From: Zhengitettix transpicula
Lineage: Eukaryota; Arthropoda; Insecta; Orthoptera; Tetrigidae
Assembly (NCBI GenBank): GCA_037074705.1
Contig: CM073590.1
Span: 218,270,746-218,334,745 of the forward strand
DNA length: 64,000 bases
Reading direction: 5' to 3'
Shown here: positions 38,595 through 53,700 of the stretch, one piece after another
Layout of the letters: each line of letters opens with the position of its first letter
Position numbering within the stretch: the stretch's first letter is position 1
Made by a program: the position numbers and the translations under genes
Notes under the pieces: generated by a model
Told to the model about the DNA's origin: nothing
Databases searched by the model: none
Seen by the model: the letters and a program-made list of their open reading frames with translations, nothing else

Positions 38595-41042
38595 ATTAAT
38601 AAAAAATATTTCTTAAGATTAAGCAATATTACATAAAATGAAAAATAAAATAAAATAAAATATTCTGAGATCTGAGACCACTGCTTAATAGATTAGGTTA
38701 CCAATTTGTAGGTTCTAGGAACAAGAATTAGTTGGTCATCTGATTTCTTTTGCATATTTTTATTCAAATGACACAAGGCCAAGACCATAGAAAACTTTTC
38801 ATTATATCATCCTCTGAATTAAATGACACTCAGGAGAAATAGTACTTATTAGTAGACAGTTTCTGTTTTCTTACGAGAGTAACAATATGGGGCTATTACA
38901 AAGTATGTATGGACTGAGTCATGGATAATGAAATATATAATGAATTTATATTAATGTTTTAATGCAATGATTTTGAGTTATATCCTTATCCAATATAGAA
39001 TTCTTGTTTCTGAAAATGTACATTAAAAATATGTTCCCATAACTTAGGGGTATTAGGATTGTCTAATGGAGAATGCAACCCCAAATGAGTATTGTCTTTA
39101 GGGAATGTTTGGATATTAAATGACAGGAAACTAAGGAACTGGGAGAAAAGTTGATTTTTCATTATAAGTATGTTTGCCATGATACTTCAAAAATTCATAT
39201 ATGCAGGGGTAAAATAGGGTTTTTTGCATCTTGCCAATAAAATTAAATCGAAAAAAAGTTTTAACTTAATATTGAACAATAATATTAATCAGATACAGAA
39301 TCTGCGTAAAAATTACCTTTAAAATGGTATTAATATTTATTTCTATAAATCTACTTCGCGGCGGTAAACTATATTTTGACAGAGAACGTATATCTTCATA
39401 TATGTAAACAAAGTAATAACAGTTAAACTGAGACAAACCAATTTAACTGTCTTAGGTATTCCTCTCTGCTGTTTTTTATAAGCTCATGTTTTTTGCCGTT
39501 GACGAAATTGTCACATTTCTTTCGTGTTTTTATTTTTAACAATGGCTTTACCTTTCCGCACTACTGTTTGGAAGCAGTAATACGCTTAGGGAATCCCAGT
39601 CCATATCAAGCTATCATACATATATCATATGTATATAATACATATACATATATGTCTGCTGAGAATTCATAAACATACATTTATTTTCTATTATGATAAC
39701 AAGGGCTTTATTTTGACAAACATTGCCAAGTATTTGCTCCTTACTTAATACATAAAGAATATTGTCGGAACTATATTTTAAGATGCTGACATGAGATGAT
39801 TTATTTATATTAGAGATTACAAAATAATTTATAATTATATTATAATTTGTATTACTGTTCCCAAATTATTACAAATTTACTGAATCTAATAAATGCGCAA
39901 TATATTTCCAATTAAATCATGGCAGAAGAGAACATAGAAAAGAAAATTTAAAAAATACGTTATTATTCGCTTATAAAAATTAAACCGTCTGTTACAAAAT
40001 ACTCATTTTATATTGAATTGTACTTTTAATTTGATTTCTGGTTTCCTAATATTTATATATTATTTTAGTAGTGGTGGTAATAGTAGTCGTAGAATGATCG
40101 GAATATTGCTATTTCTTTCTGACATAACGCACAATCACCAATAATTCATTTTAATAATTTTAATAATTGTTATTTATGGTAAGGAAACTGCTTGGACCAA
40201 TTTGATAATTAAAAAGGCAGGTTGTAGGCTAGGTAATTTATTGTTAATACTAAACTAACTAAAAATTTATCAAACATAAAAATGCTTTACGGATCCGATA
40301 CTAGAATTACTTTGCTGAACATGTTTATAAATAAGCGAAAGAAGAATAAAACGAACACTATTTAAACAGTAGTCTATACTTTTATGATAAAAACCACCAA
40401 ATGATATAATGGTTCGATCCATTTTCTGTTCAATGTTTATTCTTTACAGAAATATATTATTTTGCAATACATCACTGATAATTTAAGTTTTCAATTTGTG
40501 TTTCAACTAGTAGAGTTAATTTAACATATCTCATGGAAATAAAATACTTGTAGCTAATGTGAAAACAAATCCTGAGTGTTAATATGATTTCGGCAACTAT
40601 TATAAATTATTTCGGAAACGGCAGTCAGCATAGAAAGACCTGTCCATCAATTTTTTTTTAAACTTGAACCTGTTGAGGTCGCAAATTAAGTGATGAAACG
40701 TAAATTTAATTTTATTAAGAAATGATTATTTTCGGACTTAAAATTGCCTGATATTTATTTGTTATTTTTTATATTTATATGTATTATATATATGGTTAAA
40801 AATCTCACAGTTGTCCGAATTTTAAATTGTATAGATAATTATACAATAATTGTCAATTAATAATGTTGCTTTGGTTAATTTCTATTATAAATATTTAATT
40901 GTATGTAAAATTGAGGTTTATAAAAGAATTTTAATTCCAGTATTATCTTTGCTTAGATATATCTTTCTTTAGATATCCGAAAGCTTCTTTATTGTGTTCT
41001 TTTACTCAGTCTCGCGAGTCTTTGGTTGTCGTATACTTTATT
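38595..41042. other. divergent intergenic region between PDS5-like gene and RpS23
   Basis: No coding exon is seen. The 5' UTR exon and promoter of the minus-strand PDS5-like gene should lie here; a less A+T-rich patch at 39355-39545 is a candidate. The RpS23 promoter lies at the right end. Old repeat fragments cannot be excluded. Confidence 0.4.
40990..41042 (+). promoter_or_regulatory. RpS23 5' UTR with candidate TOP motif
   Basis: Pyrimidine runs CTTCTTTATT and GTTCTTTTACTC lie just before the ATG. Cytosolic ribosomal protein mRNAs normally begin with a C followed by pyrimidines (5' TOP), which links their translation to growth signalling. The exact start site cannot be fixed from sequence alone. 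Confidence 0.4.
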
Positions 41043-42921
<1,879 letters not shown>

Positions 42922-42936
42922 TTTTACTTATACATA

Positions 42937-42942
42937 AATAAA
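42937..42942 (+). terminator. RpS23 polyadenylation signal
   Basis: AATAAA 16 bp after the stop codon, giving the short 3' UTR usual for ribosomal protein genes. Confidence 0.75.
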
Positions 42943-45480
42943 GTATGTTAAAATATAAATTGTTTTTTTACACCCATGACTGAATATTTTTGACACCTTT
43001 TAATACAATGAAAATTAAGTTTTAAATTACAGAAGGTTGTCAAAGGATTTTTTTTTGTAATTATAAACTTTCGGGAGGTCATAATTTAAACTGAATTGGT
43101 TGGTTTAAATAAATATGGAGAGTTATTGTTGAAATATTGGTTGAAAATTATTAAAGGTCTGTATTAGAAAGGAATTAAATTTTATGCTCGGTGTCTTCAT
43201 TTGTTCAGTGAAGCAACTACCGTTCTCTAATATTAGGCCTTGCTAATAATTTTTTTTTTTTTTGGAGACTGGGAGGCTGGTGTCGTTAATGGACTATGAA
43301 TGTACTTGCATTAAAACTTGCTAAATGTAGTTGTCAATTGTGTGATGAATACATAGATATATTTAAATCAAAATTGGTCATCTTCAATTCAGGAAAAACA
43401 TAAGATGTGTTGTGTAAAACTAATGTGAAATCATTCCAATTCAAGCTTTTAGGATCAGTGTCAACCTTTAAAGCCAAAGCATGAAATCACTTCTGTTGAG
43501 TTATTACACCGTTGATCAATTTACTCTATCAATTCTGCTGCAAAAGAAGAAATGCACAATAAAAAAAATCTATATGCAGGATAGCAACAACATATTAAAC
43601 AGTTCTCCTGTATTTGATATCCCCAGTTATTAGTTTGTGCAGGCAATAAGATGCTTTGTGTGTCACAATTTGTTATATCTACTTCAAACTGCTTTGAGCC
43701 TTATTATTATTGAATTAAATGAAATACAGTTGCCTCTTCGTTTGAAAAAGGTTTTTATTAAGATTAACAAAGGTTTTTTGGTAATAATTTTCTATTATGT
43801 AAAAAAAAATACCATCATACAGACAAACTTAAAATAGAAAACACAAATTAATACTTTTTATAGTGCCATATGTTTCTGCACAGATTGGTGAAAATATGTC
43901 AAAACTTCCAACACTTTTAAATTTGAATTGTTAGTTTTTGTCTGTATGGCCATTTTTCACTGTAATTAGTTTTAACATTAATTACTAGATTATATTAATT
44001 TCTCTAATTCCTTTTATGTTCAAATTTATAATAGATTAAACTACACGAGGCATGTGAAATGACCACTAAACTAAGTGAACTGTAAAAATATGAATGAGTT
44101 ATGTGCATTATTGTTTCAAGATAGAATTACTACTTATCAGCCTCAAGTGTGACTGATAGAAATCTTGAGCACCATGCTGCAGAAATAATCTGTTGACGAA
44201 CCACATGCTTCACTATAACGCATCTGTTGTGGTGGAGAAAAAGCTACAACTTATTATTCAGAAATTCCAGTAAAATTGACTGGCCAAAATTTTAGAAGTT
44301 AAATGAAAAGAAGTACGAGATAAAAATTAAAGAACTCAGCATACAGTGGGTGGAGTTTTTATAATTATTGTTAACTTGTTTTTATATATATAATGACACA
44401 TGTTTAGCTCGAGAGGTTTATGATGTGTCCACCAAAGGTGCGCAGTCATCCTCTCCCCTTAGGATGTAGTGGAGGTAACGAAGACCTCAGTTTAACACGA
44501 TTCTTTGTGAGTCCATAACCGGGGAACTCATGGCGTTCTCGATGTGAACACGTCAAGAAAATTGAATTAGAATTTTAGAAATGGAGCCTCGTGACGGAAC
44601 AGGTTACATTGTAGCTTCGTATAAATATTAATTTCTATATTTTTTTTGTGATATTATTCAGCGATTCCCTTCCCTATAGTCTGAAAATTAGTACAGACGT
44701 AAAGCAGGTTATAATTGAATAGGTGATTGAAATACTTAGATGGTTTTGAAATTTGTTGATTTAGTAAGGTCCGAAACGTTAACACTACAGCCTTGCTGGT
44801 TGGCGTCTTTAAATTTCGTTTTAAATAAATTAGGTCCCAAATCACCTATACGAAATTTATTAAAATTTAATTAATGATTTTTTAAATTAAACTACATTCG
44901 AAGTCAGTTTATTGGATCAGTATACAATTGGATCGCCTGCTAATAATTAACCATCTACTTGGACCAATTGTTAGCTGCAGATGTGAACAATGCGACCGTC
45001 CTGTAATGTGTCGGTTATGGTTTCTCCTTTGTTGTTGTATTGCTCTGGGTAAAGTTAAGAAATCAATTAATTGTTCCAAAACGTCACAAAAATTTGTTTT
45101 GTTGTGGAAATCTAGAGAAGCAATCGCGAGGATCTGTTGCTAGAAAAAAATATATATTTCTCATCAAAGATTTAATCCGACATTAAACAAACGGTAAAGA
45201 AATGGCGACCTAAATTTAAACACAGAACTTTCTACTCTTACCATTTTGCAACCTACTCCTTCCATTTCGTATCTTCAATCACTTATTAACCTGCTATGCA
45301 CAATATTCCTTTTCCTTATTCATTTGCACTTTAAAGAAAATGAAATACTCGAATAATATCTTTGCAAGCTTCATCCCACCACCGTGAAATAACTTTAATT
45401 CTAAAGTTTCAGGGTAATCCGTAAAATTTAAGAGCTGATAAGTACAGCGTGCCTGTTTATGCCGGTCGTAATGGAACAAT
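42943..45480. other. intergenic, nothing firm seen
   Basis: A+T-rich DNA with no supported exon. A less A+T-rich block at about 44400-44590 looks like an old repeat but has no recognisable domain. Confidence 0.35.
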
Positions 45481-45489
45481 GAATGTTTT

Positions 45490-45835
45490 CAAAAATGGTA
45501 GTAGCGTCTCCCCAACAACTTCCCTAAGAGAAGTTCTCCGCTGACCAAACTCCCCTCCCATCATCTCATTTCCCCTACTTCGCGCAGGTCGTACACCAGG
45601 CTAAACCTCTCGAACTATAAATGCTTATTTTTATGTTATTTGGCGGCTTAAAGCGAAACTGGAACTGGCGCGCCATTGTAATTGAGCCTTGTAAAGTCAT
45701 CCCGATTTGAGAGAACAAAGTTTGTACTTCATGCCACGTGTTGTACATGAAACCTTGAGTTATTCATGTTTCGTTAAATAAACCATTAACGGTTATTTAT
45801 CTGGTAAAATTAATTTGGCGCCCAAGAATTGACGG
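45490..45835 (+). mobile_element. possible LTR end with primer-binding site
   Basis: The sequence TTTGGCGCCCAA at about 45812-45823 matches the start of the tRNA-Lys-type primer-binding site that follows the 5' LTR of many Ty3/gypsy-like and other LTR retroelements. Upstream lie an AATAAA signal (near 45777) and a CG-containing block that could be the LTR. No gag or pol frame follows, so at most a remnant is present. The left limit is a guess. Confidence 0.35.
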
Positions 45836-46059
45836 ATCTTGGGGTTCGTACGTGTATGCTCGACTCGGGAAACTTATTCCTCACTACGGTATTAATGAGT
45901 CGTTGGTCGCCCAAACTGGTGGGAAAACCTGAATAATTACTACAATATTGTAAAGAATTATTTTTGTGGGCTGGGGTTTTACGTTAATTCAAAATAAATA
46001 TTTGACCAATAAAGAAATTTTATCTAAGTTTATTAAAGTTAAACATGAAAACTCATATC

Positions 46060-47175
46060 TCAAGCCCCTGTGGTTTTTACATAGAAGAGATCTGCTGCCC
46101 GTGCCAAATGCTTACTGCTATTCTGTGTTGTGTTGCCTGCTGTAGCTCTCGTACCGACGTACTGGCGTCGACTCAGGGGTTGATCACTGGCTAAGGCGTC
46201 GGCCTCCGGGATTGAATGCTGGCAAGCCGTCGTACTAAATTGTGTGGTGCTATTCTGTCAACTCTTCACCAACAAATTGTGGCCCCTTTCTCACGACGAT
46301 TCTGCCTCGAACTATATCAGAGACAACAACTTTACGGAGCCTCTCATAATCACATCCACCAGCTTCGGTGAGCGCAGAACAACTGTTTATTTCAAAAGCT
46401 TATCTCTACCCTTATATCCTCCCATTCTTTTACTTTTATCATTGTTAGAAAACCTAGCCAGTTTTACTGATTCTTCCATTGTCACAAGTTTTATAGCCCG
46501 CAGCTGCAGTTCCGTAGTCAACAATGGCTAACTATTCTGTCATGTTGAGGCCAACAATCGAGACAGGACACGAAATTACTTGGATGGAAATATTTATCTC
46601 CTCCACCCCCACGCACGTGCACGGTTTCGAATTCTCAAGACCACAGCAAACACCACTTCCGAAACAAAGAAAAACTTAAACCTAAATACACGCGTTACAA
46701 TATATATATTTAATTTGGTAGCAAACGCGTATGCCCGTGCAATAGCACCGTACGCTCAATCCCACAGATTATACGAGTTGGGTCAGAGCCACTCATTCAA
46801 AGAGGTCTTGAGCTGGAGAGGATGTCTCAAAGATTGGAGACGCTCCTGAACGAGTTGGTAGCTGGCACCATCGAGTTTAATATCATTCGCTCCCTAGTAC
46901 GGAGCGATCGGGGAGTCGTTCATTTGAAATAACTTACTCCGGAGCGACCCATCTCTGGAAATGTTCCAAAGTAAAACGATCATGAAGATATAGTTCTCGG
47001 GAATCCACACAGCCACGTTTCGACGACCGCAAACTCTGACGATGATGACAGAGCTTGCGGTCATAAAACGTCACGATTTAATCGCTGTTTAACCCGAGTG
47101 GAAACCAGAGAACCATTTATTCAGCAACTACACCGAAAAAGTCTTCGATCTTTAAAACGATCATGTTGGGTTTAT
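46060..47175. mobile_element. old repeat cluster
   Basis: Higher-GC material with a tRNA-like patch at about 46180-46215 (TGGCTAAGGCGTCGGCCTCC), open frames at 46244-46531 and 46580-46849 with no known domain, and at 46985-47165 a copy of the fold-back family whose centre is gacgatgatgacagagc. Confidence 0.45.
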
Positions 47176-47649
47176 CATCATCGAACAAAAAGATCTACTG
47201 GAAACAAGACTATAAGACAATAAAACAAGAAATTGACAATCAATATTAAATACAAAAAACAGGATTTTAGTATGGACAAAGGTCACAACAGTTGATCAAA
47301 ACGTGTACAAATTTCAAATTATATTTTTCAAAATGAATTTGATTTTTTGTCTGTTATAAAAATATTTATTTTTTGTGGCTTCTGAAAGCCTGGTTTCGTC
47401 CGTGAGTGACAATGTTTTGAATGAGAGGTCGTTTAACCAATCAACACATTGAAAGGGTTTTTATTGCACATTTTTTATATAAATTTCATAAAACTTTGAA
47501 TATACCATTACGTAAAAACTAGATTTCTTCCTTTTATTGGCTCAACACCTAGTTCCCCAGAAAATTTTTATTTTGAGTGGTTATAATCACCAGGTTAAAA
47601 AAAAAGGGGGAAAAAAGCGACATAACTGAAAAAAAATCGATTATATTTT

Positions 47650-47785
47650 CCCCAACTGCCAGCTCTAGCAGTAATCTCTGTCGCCATCTTCTAGGCGAAA
47701 CGTTGCGTTTAAATATATTATACCAGTGTGAAAACCGAGAACTGTTTATCGAACGATTAAGACTTTAATCTTTGATAAATGAATG
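47650..47785. repeat. partial fold-back family E copy
   Basis: Contains gtcgccatcttctaggcgaa, acgttgcgttta and ccgagaactgtttatcgaac followed by gactttaatctttgat, matching the ends at 37288-37480 and 62131-62200. Confidence 0.6.
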
Positions 47786-48289
47786 TCATTTCTTCTTCAT
47801 ATAGGTCTACAAATACTTGATGGAAGAAAGTTTTCTTGATAATGGGTAGTTAATTCTCTGTAACGTTTAAAATTACCGCTGCCACCATATAATAATCGAA
47901 TTTCTCCTGGTCTCGCTAACATGAGATATTTAAGAAGAAATTGAAACTTGGGTCCGGAGTGCGCGCCAAGTCGCACTCTATAATAGCTTAAAGGCTTAGA
48001 GAAATAACATGAGTCTTTAGTCCATTAGAATAAGAAAGAAGTTTTATAACCTTAGTCTACAGCCTAGAGCGATAATAATATGGAAACAGAATACAGAATG
48101 GCATATGTACCACGTTGAAGTAATACGAAGAGACGTCTTTACATCCAAAAGTCTGGCCTTTTTATACAAGTGTTCATGAAAGATATTCAAGGATCCCCAG
48201 CAGCTCTGTGTAGGAGTTTTACCTTCTTCACAGAGCCTCATTGTCGACACGTACCCCTTACTCAGCAGGACACGTGGGGTCTTATTTAT

Positions 48290-48425
48290 CTCTGTTGCTG
48301 AGTCGGAAATTCTTGAATGCTTACAAAGACATATTGTTTTCTGATGCTTACTCAGAGTTCGTGAGTGACCACAAAGACACTCTATTTCCAATGCTCACTC
48401 AGAAATTCCAGAGCCTACAAAGGTA
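48290..48425 (+). repeat. degenerate ~45-bp tandem repeat
   Basis: About two and a half units share aattc...acaaagac...ATGCT-actcag. Both strands are open across it, but no gene context supports coding. I do not recognise the unit. Confidence 0.5.
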
Positions 48426-50771
48426 GACCTTATATATAAGTAATATATATGACATCTCATTGATACTACTCCATATATTATTATTATCATAAATTAGTTC
48501 ACCGGACGTGCCTTGTTCACGGCTTATATCGTGCCACTGTAACTCAGTATAAAAAAAACATACACGACTATAAATCGTAAAGTAAAGTAAACATTGAAAA
48601 TAATTCGAATTATGAATGTTTTAGCCTAATTACGAAGGTGTATGTACTTGAAAGGCCATGAATGAATTTTTGTACTCGAGCGCTCGGCGCATTATCAAAA
48701 CGTTTGTTGTAGAGCGCTCAGAAGTCGCCGTCGCTGAAGTAGTTCAACGGGAGTTGAGAGTAATCAAAGGGGTTTTACACGCCGAACTTCCACCGCAGTT
48801 CGTTTGATATTTACTGTCACAACACATTTCCAGTTCTAGATCGAGAAACATGTGAAATAAGAATATAACTTATTTAGGACAACCTCAGAATGTAATAAAC
48901 AATCTGTGGCTTATTTCAAAGATAAATTAAAACATTTAAATTAAGCAGTGTGAAGTTATACCTCCTCCAAAGCGCTTTCTGACGAATGCCTTTATATTTT
49001 ACAACTGAGTGAATAATTAGCACAGCCCTATAAACCATATCTGATGAGCAGCACAATTAATGCAAATAACATAAGCTTAGTTCATTGGATTTGAAAGGCA
49101 CATGAGAAACGCAAAACTAACTGCACTTAACCAGCTTCTGTACCTATACTACACTTTTGTCATTTTTATTAAAGGTAGGACATTAAGGATATACTTTACA
49201 ATTTTTCGCCGTTAATAACATTAGGGAAGAATATAAAACTGTAGGCATGTTGCTTGTAATGAGTAATTGCATTTTACGACTATTCAGCACACCCGACATG
49301 TTTCGCAAATTAATGTATGAAGAGTAATTTTAAAACGATGCTATTTCATACCACAGTGTATTAATAGAAACGAAAATAGGAATATGTTTTGAATAACTTT
49401 TGTTATACAATACTGGGAGAACATAAAAGCAAACGCTAAAATCTTTCAGCCTTATTAAATATAAGCAAATGTGAATATATAAGATAACTGGTAACACACA
49501 ATTTTCTTGATTACATAGAAAAACAATCAATTGATAGTCGGTTGTCTTTTGGGAAAGCGAACTGAAATGAAAACATGTTTCACTTCCTCAGGCTACTTGA
49601 GAATAATACATTGTGACCACTTCCCTTTAACAGCGTACAATTGGATAGAAAGGGGGGATGCGGAAGGGAAGGCAAAGTAGTGAAGGCTTAACTAGAAACT
49701 CCAAACAATAGTGGAAGGATTCTACTCAACATTCACTTAAATGTGGAGCAAGGAAAATCCAGGAACCATTATACCTTGACCAGGTTTGGACGAAAATATT
49801 CCAATGGGAACAGATGACAACTCTTGCCATATTCCCAACTTCATACTTTAAGTACTTTTTCAATTTGTTGTCATATATTAAAGGCGTATTCTACCAATTT
49901 TTAAAAACAATTAAAATACATAACTCATGACAAATTGATAATTAATTACTTCCAATAACAACAGTATATTTGTTATACATATTAATGATTGTATACAAGC
50001 TTATTTTTACATGTTGTTTTCAATACTCTAAAATTAGAATTTTTGCTGTTTAATTAATTTAATTAAATGTATTTGTAAGAAATAATTCCCTCACAGAAGG
50101 GGTGAATGTAAACCAACTAAAGAGCTATATTCAATTTTACGATAAATTGACGGTGATTTAGAATTTATCAACCTTCTGTGGAATATTTACTTTTTTATTT
50201 TAGATAAAGTAGTAATTGAGTTACCATGTTTATATGTAGTGTGATTTACTGTCAGAAATTATATCCTGAAGCAGGATAAATTTCTTACAATAAATAATTT
50301 GGAGGAGATATTTTGGATAATAGTAAATATTGTATGATAAATAAATACAATTATGAATATACCTTGAATACGTTTATGTACATTACATGATAATAGGTGA
50401 AATGTAACTCAAATTGAGATGAATTAAATGATCAGAATAATGAAAGAAAATTAAAATTTAAAATCAATAATAGATATCTAATCAACAATGAATACAGTTT
50501 AATGTTTCTTTGAATAAAATAGAAAGGAACATAGCACTCAATTCCCAAAAAATGAATGAAATTTTGTTTTAAAGAAAGATTTATTTATTTATTTATGAAT
50601 ATAAAGTTTTTGAATTTATAAATATAAAAACAAAAGCATTAATTGGTTGATAACCAAGTTGAAAATACTTATTCATCACATATAAAAAAGAGAATAGTAA
50701 AGAAAGTTCACTTATAAAGGTATATAATCAACAGTCATTGCAATTTAATTTCAATTTTCCTCAGGATAGCT
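48426..50771. other. intergenic upstream of the kinesin gene
   Basis: No exon is seen. A third copy of the dispersed repeat found at 3766-4890 lies at about 49620-49830. The kinesin promoter and 5' UTR exon should be in this stretch, because the first coding exon follows a splice acceptor (CCTCAG at 50759-50764). Confidence 0.4.
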
Positions 50772-53700
50772 ATGATGGCAGAAAGAGTGAAAGTTATTGC
50801 AAGGTGTCGGCCTCTAAATATTAAAGAAAAGGAATTACAATGCAAGGTAATATTCATTACTTGTTTAATGTGAGCAGATGTTTTTCATAGTTTCCATGAA
50901 ATTATCACTGTTAGTTAATTGATAACTATTCACAGAAGTAAGAGAATTTTCTAATATGGTCAAATGAGTTACTTATAGCTTTATTAATTATAAACTGTAA
51001 TTATATATATATATATATATATATATTTACTTAAGGAAAATGTGACGAGGTCAAATTAAATAACACATTAGGATAGGAAATAGTGACAGCGATGCTGACT
51101 TACCTGAAACCAGTTGTTGGTCCAGTCTGGTATAGGCGGAACGTTCAGATCTTCCTTCCTGAAGAAGGGGGCTCAGGCCCTTGAAAATTTGAAGTTTCAC
51201 CTATGCCAGACTGGACCAACAACTGATTTCAGGTACGTCGCCATCGCTGTCTCTATTTCCTATCCTAATGTGTTATATATATATTGTAATAGTGAGAATG
51301 TGACATTGTCAAAAATATTGGTATGGAAAGGATAGAGAGATAGGTTGTGGCTTACCTGAAAGTGAAGTACGGTGTCGCCATGAGGAACTGAAGGTTGTTC
51401 TTCAAATTTTCGGAGGCTCTCAGCCTCCTTCTTCAGGAAGGAGTGTTACACCATTCCGTGCACCGGCCGGCTGCTCCGCAGTCCGCAGCCGGCCGGTGCA
51501 CGGAATGGTGTAACACTCCTTCCTGAAGAAGGAGGCTGAGAGCCTCCGAAAATTTGAAGAACAACCTTCAGTTCCTCATGGCGACACCGTACTTCACTTT
51601 CAGGTAAGCCACAACCTATCTCTCTATCCTTTCCATACCAATATATATATATATATATATATATTTAACACATTAGGATAGGAAAAAGAGATAGGCTGAC
51701 ACCTGAAATCAAATGTTGGTCTAATCAGGCTGTGCAGAAGTAAAAATCAAATTACCTGAGCCCCCTTCATCAGGATAATAGGTCTGAACTGTGTGTCTGG
51801 TCAGCATAACCTGACAGGACCAACTCTTGATTTCAGGTAAGTCGGCATCCTGCTGGGAAGCAATAATATGTCAAATTTTCATTGACCTAAGGTGCTTCTA
51901 TCAGAACAGTAGGACTGAGTGTCATGCTGAATGGTTTCCAATCCTGGTGATGCCAACTGTTGATTTGAGGTAAGTCAGCTGTGCTCTATCCCTCTTTCCT
52001 GTCCAAATGAGTTAATTTGACAATGTCACATTGTATATATCATTTATTAATTTAAAAAAATGAAATAATACAGCTGATTTTATTACATTGTATTTCTTTC
52101 CTCAAGTTTTGTTTTAATTTTTCATTTTATTCATAGAACATAATTTCTATTGATAGTAAGTACTGCACTTGCTCAGTATTAAATCCTGTAGATGAAAATG
52201 CTGTTCCAAAGACTTTTACTTTTGATGGTGTTTATAACTGTGATTCAACTACTGAAGAAATATATAATGAGATTGCATTTCCCCTTATTGAGGTAAGCTT
52301 AACAACAATTAAAAAAGTTTTTTACTTTTTAACCCTGTAGAAATGCAGTGCCAAATATTCTAATGCAATTTAATTTTCTGTTTATTAACTACTAATAGGA
52401 GTAATAATTACAATCCTTTAATCTTACTCAGTGGTAGTTAAGGAAAGTTTTTCTGTTCAAAAATCTGTATTATGAGTATTGTAAATGAACAATGTTCTTT
52501 ATTCATAACTTTTCCAATCCTAATATATTTTAAAATATTTTATTTATATTTTGTACAAATGTTTTCTCAAGAATTAAAAGGTGCATTTAAATATTAATTC
52601 ATATATACAATTTTTATAAGTCTGTTTTAGATGGATATAATGCTACAATATTTGCCTATGGGCAAACTGGATGTGGTAAAAGTTACACAATGCAGGGAAC
52701 ATTGGGACCACTTATTCAGAAAGGACTTACTTCCCATGGAATCGAGCATATTTTTGAGGCCATATCAGTTTCAGAAAACACAAAATATCTTGTTCTAGCA
52801 TCCTATTTAGAGATTTATAATGATGAAGTGCATGACCTATTGGGATTAGATGTGAAGCAAAAGTTAGAAGTAAAAGAAAATGCTGACACTGGTGTCTGTG
52901 TTCCAGGTAATAGAAACATTTTGTCACATTCAATAAGAATTGTACAACATGCTTTTTTTTATGTTTTCAATACAAATAGTTATAATTGGCTTTATTTTGT
53001 AGAGGAAACATTGAAAAAATTCTCAGTTATTAATAAGATGTTCAAGACACTGATTATTCTATGTAATTTCTGGAACAATGGATTACTATGTAAGGAACTT
53101 GAATAGAAGTTTACATTGAATGGAGGGGTGGGGGATGAATTTATGTATGTTCAGCAAAATTAGGACATAATAAAAATGGATCTCCACACTATCGTTAGTT
53201 TGCATAATTTTGTGCACCCACAAGAAATTACAAAACTTTGATGGATTGTTCTTATACTGCTTTTATTTAATAATAATAATTACTGTAATTAATTAATATA
53301 TTAATAACAATTAAAATATTCAGTTGGTTTCTTTCATACAATTTATAGATTTATTTATCCTATACAAAATTTTTAAAGATTAGAAAAATATGATTCCATT
53401 ATGTTTACAGGCTTATCTTTCCACTCTGTGCAGAATGTTTCTGAATGTGAAGCACTTTTAGCAACTGGCTGGCAATGCAGAACAACAGCAGAAACATTAA
53501 TGAACAATGACTCATCAAGATCTCATTCTATATTCTGCCTCCACATTGAAATGGTGTCATCAGAGAATAACAATACACAAATCCCACGACACATAGAACA
53601 TATAAAAAGAGGAAAATTAAATTTGGTAGACTTGGCTGGAAGTGAAAGACAAAGCAAAGCAGGTATTTTTCTAGTATTTTTTGTGTATAATAAATTTTTT

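Noticed and set aside
52907..53106. Continuation of the kinesin open frame past 52906
   Set aside because: The reading after the GTAATA donor loses kinesin similarity, while the exon at 53411 continues the motor domain in frame.
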